Positions 1-11,628 are shown, counted from the stretch's first letter. The stretch: DNA of 64,000 bases from Podospora pseudocomata (GCF_035222375.1 NC_085887.1:595501-659500); one strand, 5' to 3'. The notes: generated by a model from the letters alone, not told the origin. Made by a program: numbers and translations.

Positions 1-574
1 AGGAGCTTGCCCTCCTTGAGCATGCGGTAGAGGTGGTGTACACCAGTGGTGGTCTCCTCAGAGACACCGTAGCAGTCGGCGAGCATCTCGGGGTACTTGG
101 TGTGGACCAGGTGAGTGAGATCACCACCGTCGTCAAGGATAAGGTTCAGCTTCTTGTTGTCCTTGAAGGCAACGAGCTGCTGCTCCAAGCACCAGTTGTA
201 TTCCTCCTCGGTCTCGCCCTTCCAGGCGAAGACCGGCACACCGGTGGCAGCAATGGCGGCAGCGGCGTGGTCTTGGGTGCTGAAGATGTTGCAGGAAGTC
301 CATGTAACCTCAGCACCGAGGGCGGTCAGGGTCTCGATGAGGACAGCAGTCTGGATGGTCATGTGGAGGCAGCCAGCAATGCGGGCACCTTTGAGAGGCT
401 GGTCGGCAGCATACTACAAGGAGAATTAGAGACACTGTGATAATCTTTGAAGACAATGCGAGGTCTAACCTTCTCTCTGGTCTTCATGAGACCGGGCATC
501 TCGTTCTCAGCGAGCTCGATCTCGCGGCGCCCGAAGGCAGCAAGGGAGATATCGGCGACCTTGAAGTTGGACAT
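1..574 (-). CDS. SAH1: Adenosylhomocysteinase (S-adenosyl-L-homocysteine hydrolase), 5' part
   Basis: Cytosolic NAD-dependent enzyme that reversibly splits S-adenosylhomocysteine into adenosine and homocysteine, removing the product inhibitor of methyltransferases. Exon 1 (574-470, 35 codons) starts [20 protein letters not shown] and ends at REK. A 56-bp intron (469-414) has GTTAGA at its 5' end and TTGTAG at its 3' end. Exon 2 (413 to beyond position 1) reads [19 protein letters not shown], then [31 protein letters not shown] and [11 protein letters not shown], all hallmark substrate-binding blocks of the family. The 3' two-thirds, including the NAD fold, lies outside the window. The upstream leader probably has its own 52-bp intron (659-608: GTTAGT...TTTTAAC...CAG). 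Identification is from family knowledge and is very secure; the splice sites are inferred from frame continuity. Confidence 0.96.
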
Positions 575-1886
575 TTTGATGTGATGTGGGGGAAGCTGTA
601 GCGACGACTGTTGGTTAAAATGAAGCCAAAGGATAAGGTAGCTTGGTGGTAGAACTAACCTGCCGATGGGAGGGAATGGAAAAGGTGAGGGGCGGGGGAG
701 AATAGTCAGGGAAAAAAAGATGGGAGAAGGGTCGGGGATTTTGCTTACTTTTAAAAGAGGGGCGGAGTCGGCGGAGTGAGGGGTCGCAATCTAGGCGCTG
801 GGCAGGGCACTGGGGATCAACTTAATTGCCGTCACAATTGGCAGAAAGCACCGAACACCGAATGCAGGAGCACAACTAGAGGCTGCAGCTGGTGCAATTG
901 ATAGCCAATTATGGCAGTTACAGATTTCTTGGCTCTATAGCAGATTCAATTGTGTTCTCGTCAGGACAACGAGCACAATGCTAGCGGACCGGAATAAGGA
1001 GACTTCCAGGACCACCAGGAAAAGAAAATCAAACCCGAGCCAAAGTGGGACAGCCATGGAAAATGTGGGGGTATGAAAAAGAGCAGCAACCTTGAAGGCC
1101 CTGTCGGTGAGTGGTTCTGGGGCAAGCTATGCCGCTTTGGACTGCACAACCCCACCAGTCTGCCCCTCTTTCCTCCATCGCCGCACCCAATGGTGAGAGG
1201 GGAGCGAAACGTGGGTGGGGCTTCCAGCACGAAGTGGCCTTCGCGAGAGCCCCTCCTACGGCTCCTTACAGTTCGGCGGTCAGGAACAAGGCAAAAGCAG
1301 AAGGTTACTAGGCACATACCGACAGACCTCATGATCTTTGACGTTTTTTCGGCCTATACAGCTAGCCATAAAACCGCAAAATCCATAGCTCTTAAGAAAT
1401 TCGCACAGTCTGTCACAAAGCATTCGCTTTGGATCGTCAGCCCCCATGCATCCGGACCAATTTGATATGTGGACTCCGACTCCGAGGATAGACTCCGGGC
1501 TGAGACCGTGGTCCGAGGAAGCATAGAGAGGCTCGTACATCTTACATCAACTCTTACGTCAATCAAGATAGGTTCCTGGCAATGGGGTGCCCATGTGCAG
1601 CCAGACCCGTCAAAAGCCGAACATCTTGTGGGTATTGTGGTACTGTTGGTGTTTATTTATCCACGCCTAACGCAGGCCCTCCTATCTAGTTGCCTTTCGC
1701 CCTGGTGTCTCTAGTTCACTCTCGGCCCAGAAAATTTCCATTAAGCAAATGGACAGCATGGCTGGCCCGGAAACTAAGCAATCAGAAAAGATGCCCATAA
1801 CCCGGAACGCCAGACCTAATGCAGTCGAGAATACCCGCCAACGCTCGTCAAACCCCCTTTCACGCACACCATGCACATGTCTGCCC
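575..1886. promoter_or_regulatory. Intergenic region: SAH1 promoter/leader and eIF3h 3' flank
   Basis: No convincing gene. On the minus strand 575-800 carries the SAH1 leader with long pyrimidine tracts (seen as purine runs on the plus strand near 660-775) and a likely 5'-UTR intron at 659-608. Several CAATTG/AATTG motifs lie at 820-955. Open frames on both strands between 961 and 1714 overlap each other and resemble no family I know. Confidence 0.5.
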
Positions 1887-3101
1887 TCACTCAGGCAGCA
1901 AATTTCCCCGGACAGCAAACATCTTGGAGGTAATTGCAGCTGTAAACCCATCCACCTGCTTGCTGTACTGCTCAACCTGTCGCGCATTCAGCATGCCCTC
2001 GAGCCGACTGGGCTCTTGTGGCAGCTTGAACAGTCTTTGCCATTCGTCCTCGGGGAGAGGAGCCTGCTTCGCCGCAACACGGGCAGCATTTTCCGCCTTG
2101 CGCTTTGTCTGCCATTGAGTGATCTTAAACTGCTCGCGCGTCAGCTGACGCTGATAGTACTGGTGGTTGTTGAGATCGGTGTAATGGGCTTCGATACTGT
2201 CGAGGAGAAGATCGCATGTCTTCTCGAGAAAAGGGTCAATCGACAGATCAAGGGCGTCGAAAGATGGGTTCGCGGGTAATCTGGCAGGGTCACGAGAAAT
2301 GTCGTTTAGCGACGTGGGAAGCGGAACCTCGGCGGTCTCGGGGAGGGTGGGCATCTGGTGCAGGAATGTGGTGAGGAGGTGAGAGTCGTGAACGATGACA
2401 GGGACTTCCACAAGGATGTCCTTGAAGCTCAACTTGGACTTTTGCAGGCTACCGGTCGCGGCATATTAGCGTCAAGCACCGCGGTCAACTCGATAAGCCA
2501 GACTGTCGATCACCTTACCTCTCTGTTGTGAACTTGCCCTCCTTGTATGCGGCCATGAACTCGGGTGAGAGTCTGAATGCGCGCAGGCTGAGCGCTCCTT
2601 GCGAGCTCCTGCTGACATCATGAACGAGTGCGACAGTCTTGTCGTTGTCGCGCTGATAGTGGTATTGATTCTCAATAAAGTTGAGGGAGACAAAGTTGCC
2701 CATGGTGGCACTGGTGTACCAGCCGACGTTGTTAGCATCCACGTTGACCTCCTTCAAGTGCTTGATCATCTCGTTCTGGTAGGCGATATTGGCCTTTGCG
2801 CGGGGGGCGGCGGCGGCGAGGCTTGATGCATCGTTCTGGTGGCCGTCGGTATTCGCAACATCGACCGTGGGGAAGGGAAAGGCATTTGTGATCTCAAGGA
2901 CACCGTCGTTGTCCATGCCCACCAAGGAACCGGTAGCTGTAGTGGGAAAGCTGGCAGAGCAATGCTTGACAATCTTGATTACTACCTGCCCGGACGTTAG
3001 TATCGAGATCGCTGCTCGGGCGGGGCTCTGAGGGCGCAGGGACTCACGAGCGCCTCGACCTGGGCCGATTTGAACGGCACATCTTTTTGTACGTCGGCCA
3101 T
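1887..3101 (-). CDS. EIF3H: Eukaryotic translation initiation factor 3 subunit H (eIF3h)
   Basis: Subunit of the eIF3 complex that loads mRNA and initiator tRNA on the 40S ribosome; the family is an MPN (Mov34/JAB-type) protein lacking the metalloprotease metal site. Three exons: 3101-3048 ([18 protein letters not shown]), 2985-2519 and 2448-1887, giving 360 residues, close to other fungal eIF3h proteins. Introns are 62 bp (GTGAGT, TACTAAC branch, CAG) and 70 bp (GTAAGG, GCTAAT, TAG); both keep frame. The MPN region reads [20 protein letters not shown], then [35 protein letters not shown] and [13 protein letters not shown]. The C-terminal part has [20 protein letters not shown] and [20 protein letters not shown], both typical of eIF3h. 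The start was chosen because it gives the usual short N-terminus before the MPN fold. No disruptions seen. Confidence 0.96.
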
Positions 3102-3986
3102 GGTGAAGTCTGAGTCGGCAATGAGATCGGCGGATCGGGGGTTGGGAAGACGTGCGTGTGTCCGTTCGTACTTGGGTCCGATGCTGAGGAAGACTGCCAG
3201 CAACTTTTCACGAGGTTTCTGGGAAATCTCGCTAGTTTGTGGGCAAGCTGGCGTCGAGGTGGCTTGAAAGGGCGAAACGGGGAGCAGAAAACTTTGTCAA
3301 AGGGTCTGGTGTGGCTTATGTCCCGCTATATGTGGCGCATGCGAAGCCTTGGGACGCTTGCAGCCTGACTTCTCCACCCCAAATTGCCAAGAGGTTGCGG
3401 ACACAGTGTGGGTCATTGTAGCCCGACCCACCCATCCACATCGTTAACAGCCCACTGCCAATTTGAGGAGCACCAGAAGAGCACTGCTCGTAGCCGCGTA
3501 TACCAACACAAGAAGGAGCGAAACATAAAGATAAGTTCGACGAAGCCAGCACAACTAGCAAGAAAGTTCCAAGTTTGACCTGGCTACCTATACATCCATC
3601 TATCTCCCTGAATGGGAAGCTGAGGGTTCTGGAGGTGTCGTTGTTTAGGGGAGGGATTCGCAAATGGTCACGAAATTCGAGCACTGACCGGTGATTTGAC
3701 AAAACACCAACCCATCCCACGCTCCCCCACGTCTTGTGGCTCATCTCGCAATTCGTCAGTGATGCTTAAATGGACGACACACCCATTTTTCCGGTGCTCG
3801 TTCTTCTGGTCTTCTCTTTTCTTTCACTACATCTCTTTCCTCTATAAACATACAACCCTTTCGGTACGAGGCAGCGACTGGATTCATTCAGTTATAAAGC
3901 CGTCTATTATTCTATGGATATTCCCCCGCAGTCTTCTATAAAAGCCATAATGATGAGACCAAACTCGGCCACCACACGCAACTCGC
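3102..3986. other. Intergenic region between UPF0643-like gene and eIF3h
   Basis: 885 bp without a supportable gene. It must hold the eIF3h promoter (minus strand, next to 3101) and the 3' flank of the upstream gene. A pyrimidine-rich stretch followed by CTATAAA lies at about 3785-3850 on the plus strand, but no matching open frame follows it. The short frames here lack recognisable motifs. Confidence 0.4.
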
Positions 3987-4756
3987 TCAGTCAGTCCACT
4001 CGCTAATAGACCACCCGTTCACGCCTTCGTCTATGGTCAGTCGATGCCGGTCGATCTTCCAAAATGAATACAAATGCCGTGCGGCACCGGCAGCCTTTCG
4101 GTGAGCAGGGCCAACCCCTCCTTTTCTTGCGTCTTCGTGAGACCTCCACACACACGTTGCCAGATTGCGACCCTCAATATCAGGAGTGCCAAACCAGTAC
4201 CTGCCATACAAGCTCATCAGTTAGAATTGGGCTATTTCTGCGTGCTTTCTGTTGCCTGGGTTTCATATGACGAGACAAAGACCTACTTGAGGAACCCACC
4301 GCTCGACGTGGCTTCCACGTGGGCTGCTTTGTCGAGGGTTCCTAGCTCTGCATAGATTGTCGTGGGAGGGATACGGGACCGAAAGGCAACAATGTAGAAG
4401 GAAGTTTTCCTCCATACATGTTGTCTCTGGTTGGCAAGTGCCCGGAGAGTATCGATGATGTCGGGCCAGTTGAATGTGTCAAGGTATGGCGCTGTGGCAT
4501 AGTCATCCCGCAGGCACCTCATTTGTGTCAGGGCGAGCGCGAGAAGTTGGTTTTCGGTATCGAGGGTATCGAGGTCAAGCAGATGTTGCTGCTCTGTATA
4601 GGGCGACACTACAAGATATCGATCAGGCCCTGGCGAGGGCGTTGGCGTGGCAACAACCTCAGACTCGGACACGATGATGGGGGCTTTGGCATACACTTGG
4701 CGTGTGTTCGAGTCCTGGGCCTCTGCCACGATTGCTGGCTCCTGGGAGATGGTCAT
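3987..4756 (-). CDS. UPF0643-like conserved fungal protein of unknown function
   Basis: Two exons, 4756-4287 and 4200-3987, joined across an 86-bp intron (GTAGGT 5' site, TTCTAAC branch, GGCAG 3' site), give 227 residues. The intron splits the Lys codon between SSGGFLK and YWFGTPD. The N-terminal ~60 residues are low-complexity (Pro/Ser/Thr, Val-rich) and probably unstructured. The C-terminal two-thirds carries the conserved features I associate with the UPF0643 family: FNWPDIIDTLR, WRKTSFYIVAFRSRIPPTT, a Tyr-Trp-Phe-Gly block at the exon junction, CVWRSHEDARKGGVGPAHRK, and LYSFWKIDRHRL near the end. No catalytic motif or membrane segment is evident. The function is unknown. The family assignment is from memory of the conserved blocks; the gene model itself is well supported. 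Confidence 0.85.
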
Positions 4757-5757
4757 CGTGTGGCGAGTATGCCGATGCTCTTGGTGGTGGAACAGATTGC
4801 CACGGGGGGCAGTGGGTGAGAGGTGTTATATAAATCCTCTGTTATCGTGGAGCGAGATGGACAAGCAACACCGGAAGAGTCAGCTGGGCAGCAGAACAGT
4901 TGTCGATGGGAACAGGCGGATAAAACAAGATGATAACAGGATGCAGGAGGGCGAGGTCGGATGCACTGGCGACACACCGACAGTCAAAGAGACTGGTGAC
5001 ATGTCGTGAGCGAATCACGAATTCATGCGGAACATCAGCTAGGATAGGGCTATTATTCTCGAGGCCTGGTTATGGGCATGGCCACTGAGCGGTTGCTCTT
5101 CGAGTAGGAGTAAGCGTCGTCGCGGAAACCCTACCGATGGCGCCATCGATCGTAACAGTGGTGACATTGCAGTCAAACTCTGCTCCGGCTCATCTCTGGT
5201 TCTTTGACGGATGAAAGAGGCGGGAAATTCGGGACAAAGCCTTGTTTCACCCTTCTTTGCACAACACCGATCCAAAAGAAAGCAGCGCCCGCACATCAGT
5301 CAACGTCTCGCGTCATATAGGCGTTGCTCGCCGCCAAATGGGCAATGCGAAGTGTGCATTGCGACTTGCAAACGAACCTGGCGGGGCTTTGCGTGGTAGC
5401 TATCAACAATGCGATTTCCAGATTACCGGGTACCACCTCCCATATCTGCAGATCCGACCCTTGGCTTTCTGCCGATAACCCCCGTGCCGTTCTTCCCCCC
5501 AAGACCACCCACGGGGAGTTTCAACAGAGTCCCACTCCACTGCCTGACCTGAAAACACACGGTTGCTGCTCATCAGCGACTTCGGAGCTATCTCTGACTG
5601 GAGATAAGAATACACTGTGAACGGAAGACCAACACTCCGAGGGCTCTTCAATATGCCGCTATGGTGCATGGTTCCTGGCATTGGCCATGCGGGCGATCAG
5701 TCATCTTGCTATATGGAGGAAGCCGCTTGCTGTTCTACCGCAGTTCGCTTTAAAGCT
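4757..5757. other. Intergenic region, no gene recognised
   Basis: About 1 kb between the UPF0643-like gene and the 3' end of the carrier gene. The overlapping frames on both strands between 5039 and 5681 show no family signature. An AT-rich TTATATAA stretch lies at about 4825-4835, 70-80 bp upstream of the UPF0643-like start, and could be part of its promoter. Confidence 0.4.
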
Positions 5758-6892
5758 TCAAGAGAAGTTAGGATGGTCTGGTGATGTCCCCTTGAGCCAA
5801 ATCTTGGCCATTTCGTATGAGCCCAGATATAGGCCACTCCCCAGGGCCGTCCATGTCCCACGAAGCATAGCTCCTCGAAAGATGCCACGCACCCCCTCTT
5901 TTCGGACTATCCTGCTCGTAATTTCCCATGTGGTTTCCGGGGCTGATGAGCTCCCGGCGTTGAGCATAATCCTCGTTTTGACCACATCTAATGGAGTGGT
6001 CAGCAACGCTGCAAGGCTGCCCGAGACTGCAGCACTTGCTCCCGTCACCAAACCTGTCTCGACAAGAGCCGACTTGAGGCCATTCTGGCGCGTCTCCTTC
6101 GACTGCCTGGTGTCTTGTAGTTGGTCACTGTCCGCGTAGTCTTTCCGTGTGTGTGATGATTCTGCACCTCCCCTCTTCCAGTTCCAAATTTGGCCCCGAA
6201 AGATCTCAAACAGCGGGAATTGGAGTGCAGTGAAAGGCAGATTTCTGGCGACAAGAGCAGTGTAGCCTGTCCATAATCTTCGTCCGGCGCCTCCCTCACT
6301 CCGCCACACCATGTGCAATGCTTCGATGGACGATGATCTGCTATGACCAGAAGAGCTGGAACGCTGTAAGACTTGAGCATTTTGCTTGATCACCTCAGCT
6401 GGTGTGAGAACAGTACACGAAGCCAGTTCGGCGCCAGCTGAAGCCAGAGCGTGGATTGCTGGCTGGGGGGCTGTACTGGGCAAAGAAAACTTCAGGGCAG
6501 ACTTTGCAGATTCATAACTGATGAAAAATATTGCAGCTACACTCCGCCATGAGCACAGCTAAAGTCAGTTGGCCATTCATGTACAATGTTGACAAGCATG
6601 GAAGGAGTGAAGCGTACCGGCAGGCAATGTCGCAAAAACCACACTACCAATTCCTTGGTATAGACCTCTGAGCCCATGAGATACCGGCGCTGGACGTCCT
6701 GGCTGACCAACAATACCTTGACTCTGGTATCGAGTCTTTATTGTATCCAAGGGGTAAACAAGGAGGTCAACAGTAAACGCTGCCACCGCACCGGCCTAGC
6801 ATCAACCTTGATCAGCAAAATATTTAAGCCTTCAAGCTTGGATCTGCGTGGTTACATACCGCCAATATTTCCGCCTGTGTGTTGTCCCTCAT
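5758..6892 (-). CDS. Mitochondrial carrier family (SLC25) protein, S-adenosylmethionine carrier-like
   Basis: Inner-mitochondrial-membrane solute carrier. Three exons: 6892-6860 (MRDNTQAEILA), 6795-6618 and 6536-5758, 329 residues; introns are 64 bp (GTATGT..CTAG) and 81 bp (GTACGC..GTAG). The three tandem carrier repeats are each marked by the Px[D/E]xx[K/R] signature: PLDTIKTR in repeat 1, TPAEVIKQN in repeat 2 and TPLDVVKTR in repeat 3. The accompanying aromatic/Gly motifs are GLYQGIGS, LWTGYTALVARNLPF and GIFRGAMLRGTW. The PAEVIKQN signature and the short repeat 1 resemble the SAM carriers (yeast Pet8, human SLC25A26), but substrate specificity cannot be settled by reading. A Ser/Arg/Lys-rich insertion sits between repeats 2 and 3 (about residues 190-215). 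Its position near the SAH-hydrolase gene would suit a methyl-cycle role, but that is inference. Confidence 0.88.
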
Positions 6893-7434
6893 TAAGACGA
6901 ATGACGCCTCGTTTCTATGCTCGGAGGAATCTTATCTGACTGAGAATCTTCTCGCAACGTACGTAGTTGGAGGGTGGAAGTGTGAATCTGGTGATCACTA
7001 GCGATGTGCCTAATAGCAGGGGTCTAAAAAGCTAGCTAGGCACCATGACATCATAGCTGTAGATGTGGGTATCTGCCGCTCGAGGTCATACACGACCATC
7101 ATTCCTTATAGGTAAAGGATCACGGTATGTACTCTTAGGGTATTCTAGTGTTATTCAAAGTTAAAAATGAGAAAGTAGGTAGGTGCAGAGTCTTTTGTGA
7201 TATCGTATGGGACGACGAGACTAGCAAAAAAACCTAATAGCATATAAATACTAGAGAATATATGCTATAGTATAGCATCCACAAATCTTCTTTCTGTCTC
7301 GGCAGGCCGGACCACTGCACCATACCCACTGTGATTGCTATCAAAAGCTACAAGTGAGCCAAGCTTCCTGGCTTGGCTCGCTCCAGTGGTATATATATGG
7401 TGACGCCGCCACAGCCGTCACACTTTCTACTGAA
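6893..7434. other. Border between gene island and transposon block
   Basis: Contains the carrier promoter close to 6892. From about 7100 onward AT content and short inverted motifs (for example around 7235-7275) rise. No gene seen. Confidence 0.4.
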
Positions 7435-7831
7435 TGTGACGACCCCCTGTACAGAACCTCTGAAAGGGATACGGGTTGAAGGTAACTTCTGACAATTGGT
7501 TCGGTGCAGCTAAACAGTGCACAACAAGATGTCTCAATGTAAACACAAGATACCGTGAATACAATCTGAATTGCATACTGCGGAACTGTCTATCTACACC
7601 AGCCAGTTCCTCCGTATATATAGACCAGTGGACCGTGGACCGTTGACTTACAGACGGTCCTCGGTCCGCTCCTGATTGGCCGATACTGGACCGTGGACCG
7701 TGAGCCCCGCCGCGGTCCCCGGTCCCCATCTCATTGGTCCGTTTGCCCACCTGGACCGTGAGCCCCGCTCGATCGCGCGGTCCAGTCCTGATTGGTCCCT
7801 CGTGGCCCCACTGTCTTCCAGAACCGTGACA
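7435..7831 (-). mobile_element. Solo LTR, 'TGTGACGAACCCC' family, U3 type II (GGACCG repeats)
   Basis: 397 bp beginning TGTGAC and ending GTGACA, flanked by the 5-bp target duplication CTGAA (7430-7434 and 7832-7836), which is diagnostic of an LTR-element insertion. Read on the minus strand, the LTR has a U3 packed with GGACCG/CGGTCC motifs and CCAAT boxes, a TATATATA core at 7613-7620, and an R/U5 block ending near GGGGGTCGTCACA. The R/U5 block recurs at 19340, 33837, 36531, 46211 and 46560. No internal coding region remains. Confidence 0.9.
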
Positions 7832-8138
7832 CTGAAGGTTCAGAAAAGGATTTGGGATACTTCTAATTGCCCGCGATTTTCATACCTAAATTAAAGTTCC
7901 GAAAAATGGTTTTCCAGAAATTGAAAACCTTTTTATTTATTATTATATATAGGATTATAAACTTGAATTATGATATAATTTCATATATTTGAAAAAGATA
8001 TCGAGACGATTTTCCATGTAAAAATTTTTAAAAAAGAAATCTTTTCTTATTAGGTTTTCTTTATTTTTAAATTAGATGTGTGTTTTTTTCTTAAATGTTA
8101 ATGAAATGGTAAGCAAATATAGATTTTAGAAATGAATA
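7832..8138. other. AT-rich spacer
   Basis: Strongly AT-rich, TpA-rich sequence with no recognisable gene; probably RIP-degraded DNA. Confidence 0.4.
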
Positions 8139-9265
8139 ACGTGCGTGATAAAGCGAGTGACACAGACAAGCGAGCGACACACTTTCCACCACCCCACCAT
8201 AACTATCCTCAATTATACAACCACAACACTAGGAAACTACAATAACTGAATTAGAAATAGATGAATCAGATGATTCTGCAGCCTCCTTGCAGGTGCGTAC
8301 ATTATGGCCTGGCTTACCGCACACGCCACAGCACTGAATCTTCGGACGAGACCCCCTTGCACCACCACCACTTTGTCGATCTTCCTGGATTACCTGCTCA
8401 CCTACAGCCTTCTGATCCAGTAGATCCTGTGCCTCTTGTACAGTAAGTGACCCTCCAAGCCGCACACGTGTTTTTTTGGCTCTCCGTCTCTTACTAAGCT
8501 CCTCATTGGCCTTGCGTAGCGAAGAGACCTCTGCACGGAGAAGAGCCACCTGGTGCATCATAGCCGTTGTACCCTTAGCAAGCTGGTCTACCGCAGCCAG
8601 CATTGAAGTCGGGGAGCTATTTGATGGTTGGTAATGCGAGTCTTAATGAGCGTTGACTGTGAGTTGGCTTCTCGAGGGTTGTGTGGTGTCTGGGAGACCC
8701 AAGGTTGTGCAGTGCCGGGCCGTGAGTTTGGAGGTGTTGGCGTACGAAGCTTTACATCTAGCTTGGAAAGCACCTCTCTGGATCGTACGGTATAAGGCTA
8801 GCACCTGCAAAGCCACCCTGTATATTCTTCTCTGTTATAGAGGCGAAGAAGGCTTCGCGAAGGCACAGAGGAACTCGAGCTTGCTTATATGGTTGATATG
8901 TATGCGCATTAAGGCCTCGATCTGGCGACCGTACGCCTGTTTTAGCGGCCCAAAGCAGCCAACATCGAGTGGTTGAAGGAGGTGGGAGGAGTGTGGAGGC
9001 ATGCAGGGCGTGATAATGTTATTCTGCTGGCAGTGGCTCGTCGGCGCGCAAGGGTTTTGAAAGCAACATTATAGACGTTAGCTGCAGCTCGTAAACTCAG
9101 ATCTTTATCTTTTTCGAGAGCTTGAAGGGCCATAATAAGCCTGCCTTCTTTTGATGGTGAGGTCATATTGTGTTGTGGAAGAAAGTGATGTTGAAGGTGG
9201 AGGTGTTGTGTTGTGGGGGGAAGTGTGTCACTCGCTTATCCGTGTCACTCGCTTATCACGCACGT
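8139..9265 (-). mobile_element. Group B pogo/Fot1-type transposon, internally deleted (copy B1)
   Basis: 1127 bp bounded by TA on both sides (8137-8138 and 9266-9267). The terminal inverted repeats start ACGTGCGTGATAA and each contain two tandem copies of an AAGCGAGtGACAC-type motif. Both ends are of the same 'GTGACAC' class. The N-terminal and C-terminal transposase parts remain, but the catalytic middle is lost, so this is a non-autonomous deletion derivative. Confidence 0.92.
8229..9166 (-). pseudogene. Group B transposase remnant lacking the DDE core
   Basis: Starts at 9166 with an N-terminal psq-type helix-turn-helix (LSLRAAANVYNV, residues ~23-34). It then jumps at about 9045-9055 from ALARRR-like sequence to the segment after the second catalytic Asp, read as the PHSSH and LQPLDVGC blocks (third catalytic Asp). 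It ends with the coiled-coil/basic region (LLRAEVSSLRKANEELSKRR) and a zinc knuckle CCGVCGKPGHNVRTC. About 700 bp of the core relative to full-length copies is missing. A frameshift also separates the parts near 8600-8860. Confidence 0.88.
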
Positions 9266-9484
9266 TAACTAAAGTAAGTAAATAAGTCTAACTATATAAA
9301 GCTTACAATTTTAAATAGATATTTGAATTTGATAAATAAAATAATGACTTAAATATAAACCTATATTTTAATGAGGATAAAAAGAACAAGTATGATCATA
9401 AATTAATATAAAATTAAAAAAAATATAGTAAATAATTGATTAAAAAAATAAGCTGGACTTTAATATATAAAAAACAAAAATAAA

Positions 9485-11290
9485 AGCTTTACCTATTATT
9501 AAAATAGTAAATATTGTATAAATAATCAAGTAAGTAATCTTCCAAACTATACACGTATTATTTAGCTTTCTGGCGCTGATTTAAAGGCTCGTTAGCTTTA
9601 CAAAGTAAAGCGTTCTTTATAGGAAAGAAAACTGTCTAGTATATTGTAGCTATTAAATCTTTAGTAAGATAGTTCACTATAGCTACTATGAAAGTCGGAG
9701 AGCTATTTTAAGAGCTAGTTATACAAGTTTTAATAAGCGTCAGTTGTAAGTTAGCTTCTCGGGAGATTTTAGTATCTAGAATACCTAAGGTTATATAAAG
9801 TACCGGGCTGCAAAGTCAGGGGTTTTGGCGTACGAAACGTTATATCCAGCTTAAAAAGTATCATTTCTAGCTCGTGCAGTATAGAGCTAGTACCCTCGAA
9901 GCTATCCTATATTCTTCTCCATTATCGAAGCGAAAAAAGCTTTCTAGAAAGTATAGAGGTACTTGACTTTATTTATGTAATTAATATACGCGTGTATTAT
10001 ATCCTCGACTTAACAAATTTACGTTTATTTAACGGCTTAAAGTAACTAATGTCGAGTAGCTAAAGGAGGTGAAAAGATTATGAAAGTATGTAGAGCGTGA
10101 TAATGTTATACTACTAGTAGTAGCCCTCGAATCCGGTCGTAGCCGTCGAGGATTAATAACCGGTAATTACTCTTTATACGGGACACTATATTATAGTCGA
10201 AGTATTTAATCCAAGTTAGGGCTACTAGATTAGTACTTTAACCATTATTAATAATTATAATACGTTAATAATAAAGGTTAAGGTCTCATACACAGGCCTG
10301 GGGGCCCTGTAATAGTGGAGCACTTCAGTGCTTATGGTGCAGCGGAGACTTGAGACACGGTACTAGTAGCTTACTTCTGGGTGTGCGTGGGCTTAGGTGC
10401 TTTATGGCACTGTAGGACAGAGCAGTAGTGGGTGACCTTATATATTTGTAGCGCTAACTTTCTGTAATTCTACTATAGTACTCTGTAGTAGAGTTTGCAC
10501 TTGACTTTTACCATATACCCCCCGGGAGCTTTACAAGGCCTTGCCCCCTCCAACACGCAGATATGTCAGCGTCTGACCTGGAAATTGAAGATTTGGCTGC
10601 GTTTTGCAAAAAACGTGCTCACGCCTATACAAAACAGGGCAAAATCGGCCACCAGCCTACCGTAGGTGCGGGTAGCTGTGGGCCCACAAGGCCGCGATTT
10701 TCATAGAGCATTTATTGGGCCTTCAGTAGCCTAAATCCAAATTTTAGGTCATTTTAAGCTACCGTAGCGTCCGATGCAAGGCTTCGAAGCTGATTTTGAT
10801 TTTGTCCTAAGTGGATCTTCGAGGGTGCCGGGTAGGTGTGTTGCAGCCGTCTTCGCTGTAGCTACCGGTCCTTTCGGAACTAAACGCTTGTAGTACTACA
10901 GCAGTAACCTACTGTAAAATAGGCCTGATAGGGACCCATTTTAACAGTTAATCAGCCGAATAGTTATACTCGGTATATTAATCAGCGAAGTAGTTTTACA
11001 TAATTAGAATAATGAAAGGAAATATAGTTTAACTGAGGGTATTAAGTGTTTAAAATCATAATCGCTTATTTACAGTTATTAAACCGAGTTGGTTTCACTT
11101 TATTAAGGCCGCCTAAAATCACAATTACTATACCCGGGAAAATAATACTCATTATAAACCCAATCTCGTCGAAATTATAAATCTTATTATTTATAATACC
11201 GTACTTAATTTTATATTTCGGATAAATTTAAACTACTCGGTAATAGCTTTTAAATTTTAACATTTAACTGTCTAAAAATTAATTTTTTTT
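9485..11290 (-). mobile_element. RIP-degraded relic of a group B transposon
   Basis: 9485-10284 and 10962-11290 align by eye, in order and on the same strand, to copy B3 (24240-25340), but with pervasive C-to-T and G-to-A changes. Examples are GGCGCTGATTTAAAGGCTCG for the GGCGCTTACTTAGTGCCTCG of B3, and CCCAATCTCGTCGAAATTAT near 11158. The pattern on both strands is typical of RIP. The relic is split by a GC-richer insertion (10285-10961). Terminal repeats are no longer recognisable. Confidence 0.8.
10285..10961. mobile_element. Unidentified ~0.68-kb insertion in the RIP relic
   Basis: The match to the group B relic stops after AAAGGTTA (10277-10284) and resumes at TTATACTCGG (about 10961). 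The inserted DNA is clearly less AT-rich. It contains a near-palindrome ACAGGCCTGGGGGCCCTGT (10300-10318), a TATATATT at about 10440, and a short plus-strand frame starting at 10563 (MSASDLEIEDLAAFCKKRAH, 48 residues to a stop at about 10707). A GTTA duplication may flank it, but no terminal inverted repeat or TG..CA ends are clear. I do not recognise the element class. Confidence 0.5.
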
Positions 11291-11530
11291 AGATCTAAGA
11301 TTAATTGAAGACTTGGGAAATATCAAAAATATGTTAAAAAGTAATTTAAACTATATTAAAAATTATATACATCAGCCCCATAGGAATATTAATAAATATA
11401 TATATTTTAAAATATATCAACAACTTGTTTCAAGGATTTAATACAAGAAGAATTTTAAAATGAAGAGCTAGATTTATAAATATCGAGATTAATATGGATT
11501 ATTTTACCCTTTATAAAACTAAATCCAATA
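11291..11530. other. AT-rich spacer
   Basis: Nothing recognisable; AT-rich, probably RIP-altered. Confidence 0.3.
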
Positions 11531-11628
11531 ACGTACATTATTAGCGAGCGACCAATATAAGCGAGCGACCACTTTTTCACAACCTTTATACCATTATCCT
11601 CAATTACTACACAACAAAACCAGGAAGC

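Noticed and set aside
961-1714. Overlapping open frames on both strands
   Set aside because: They overlap one another, have no family motifs, and lie in the intergenic region between SAH1 and eIF3h.
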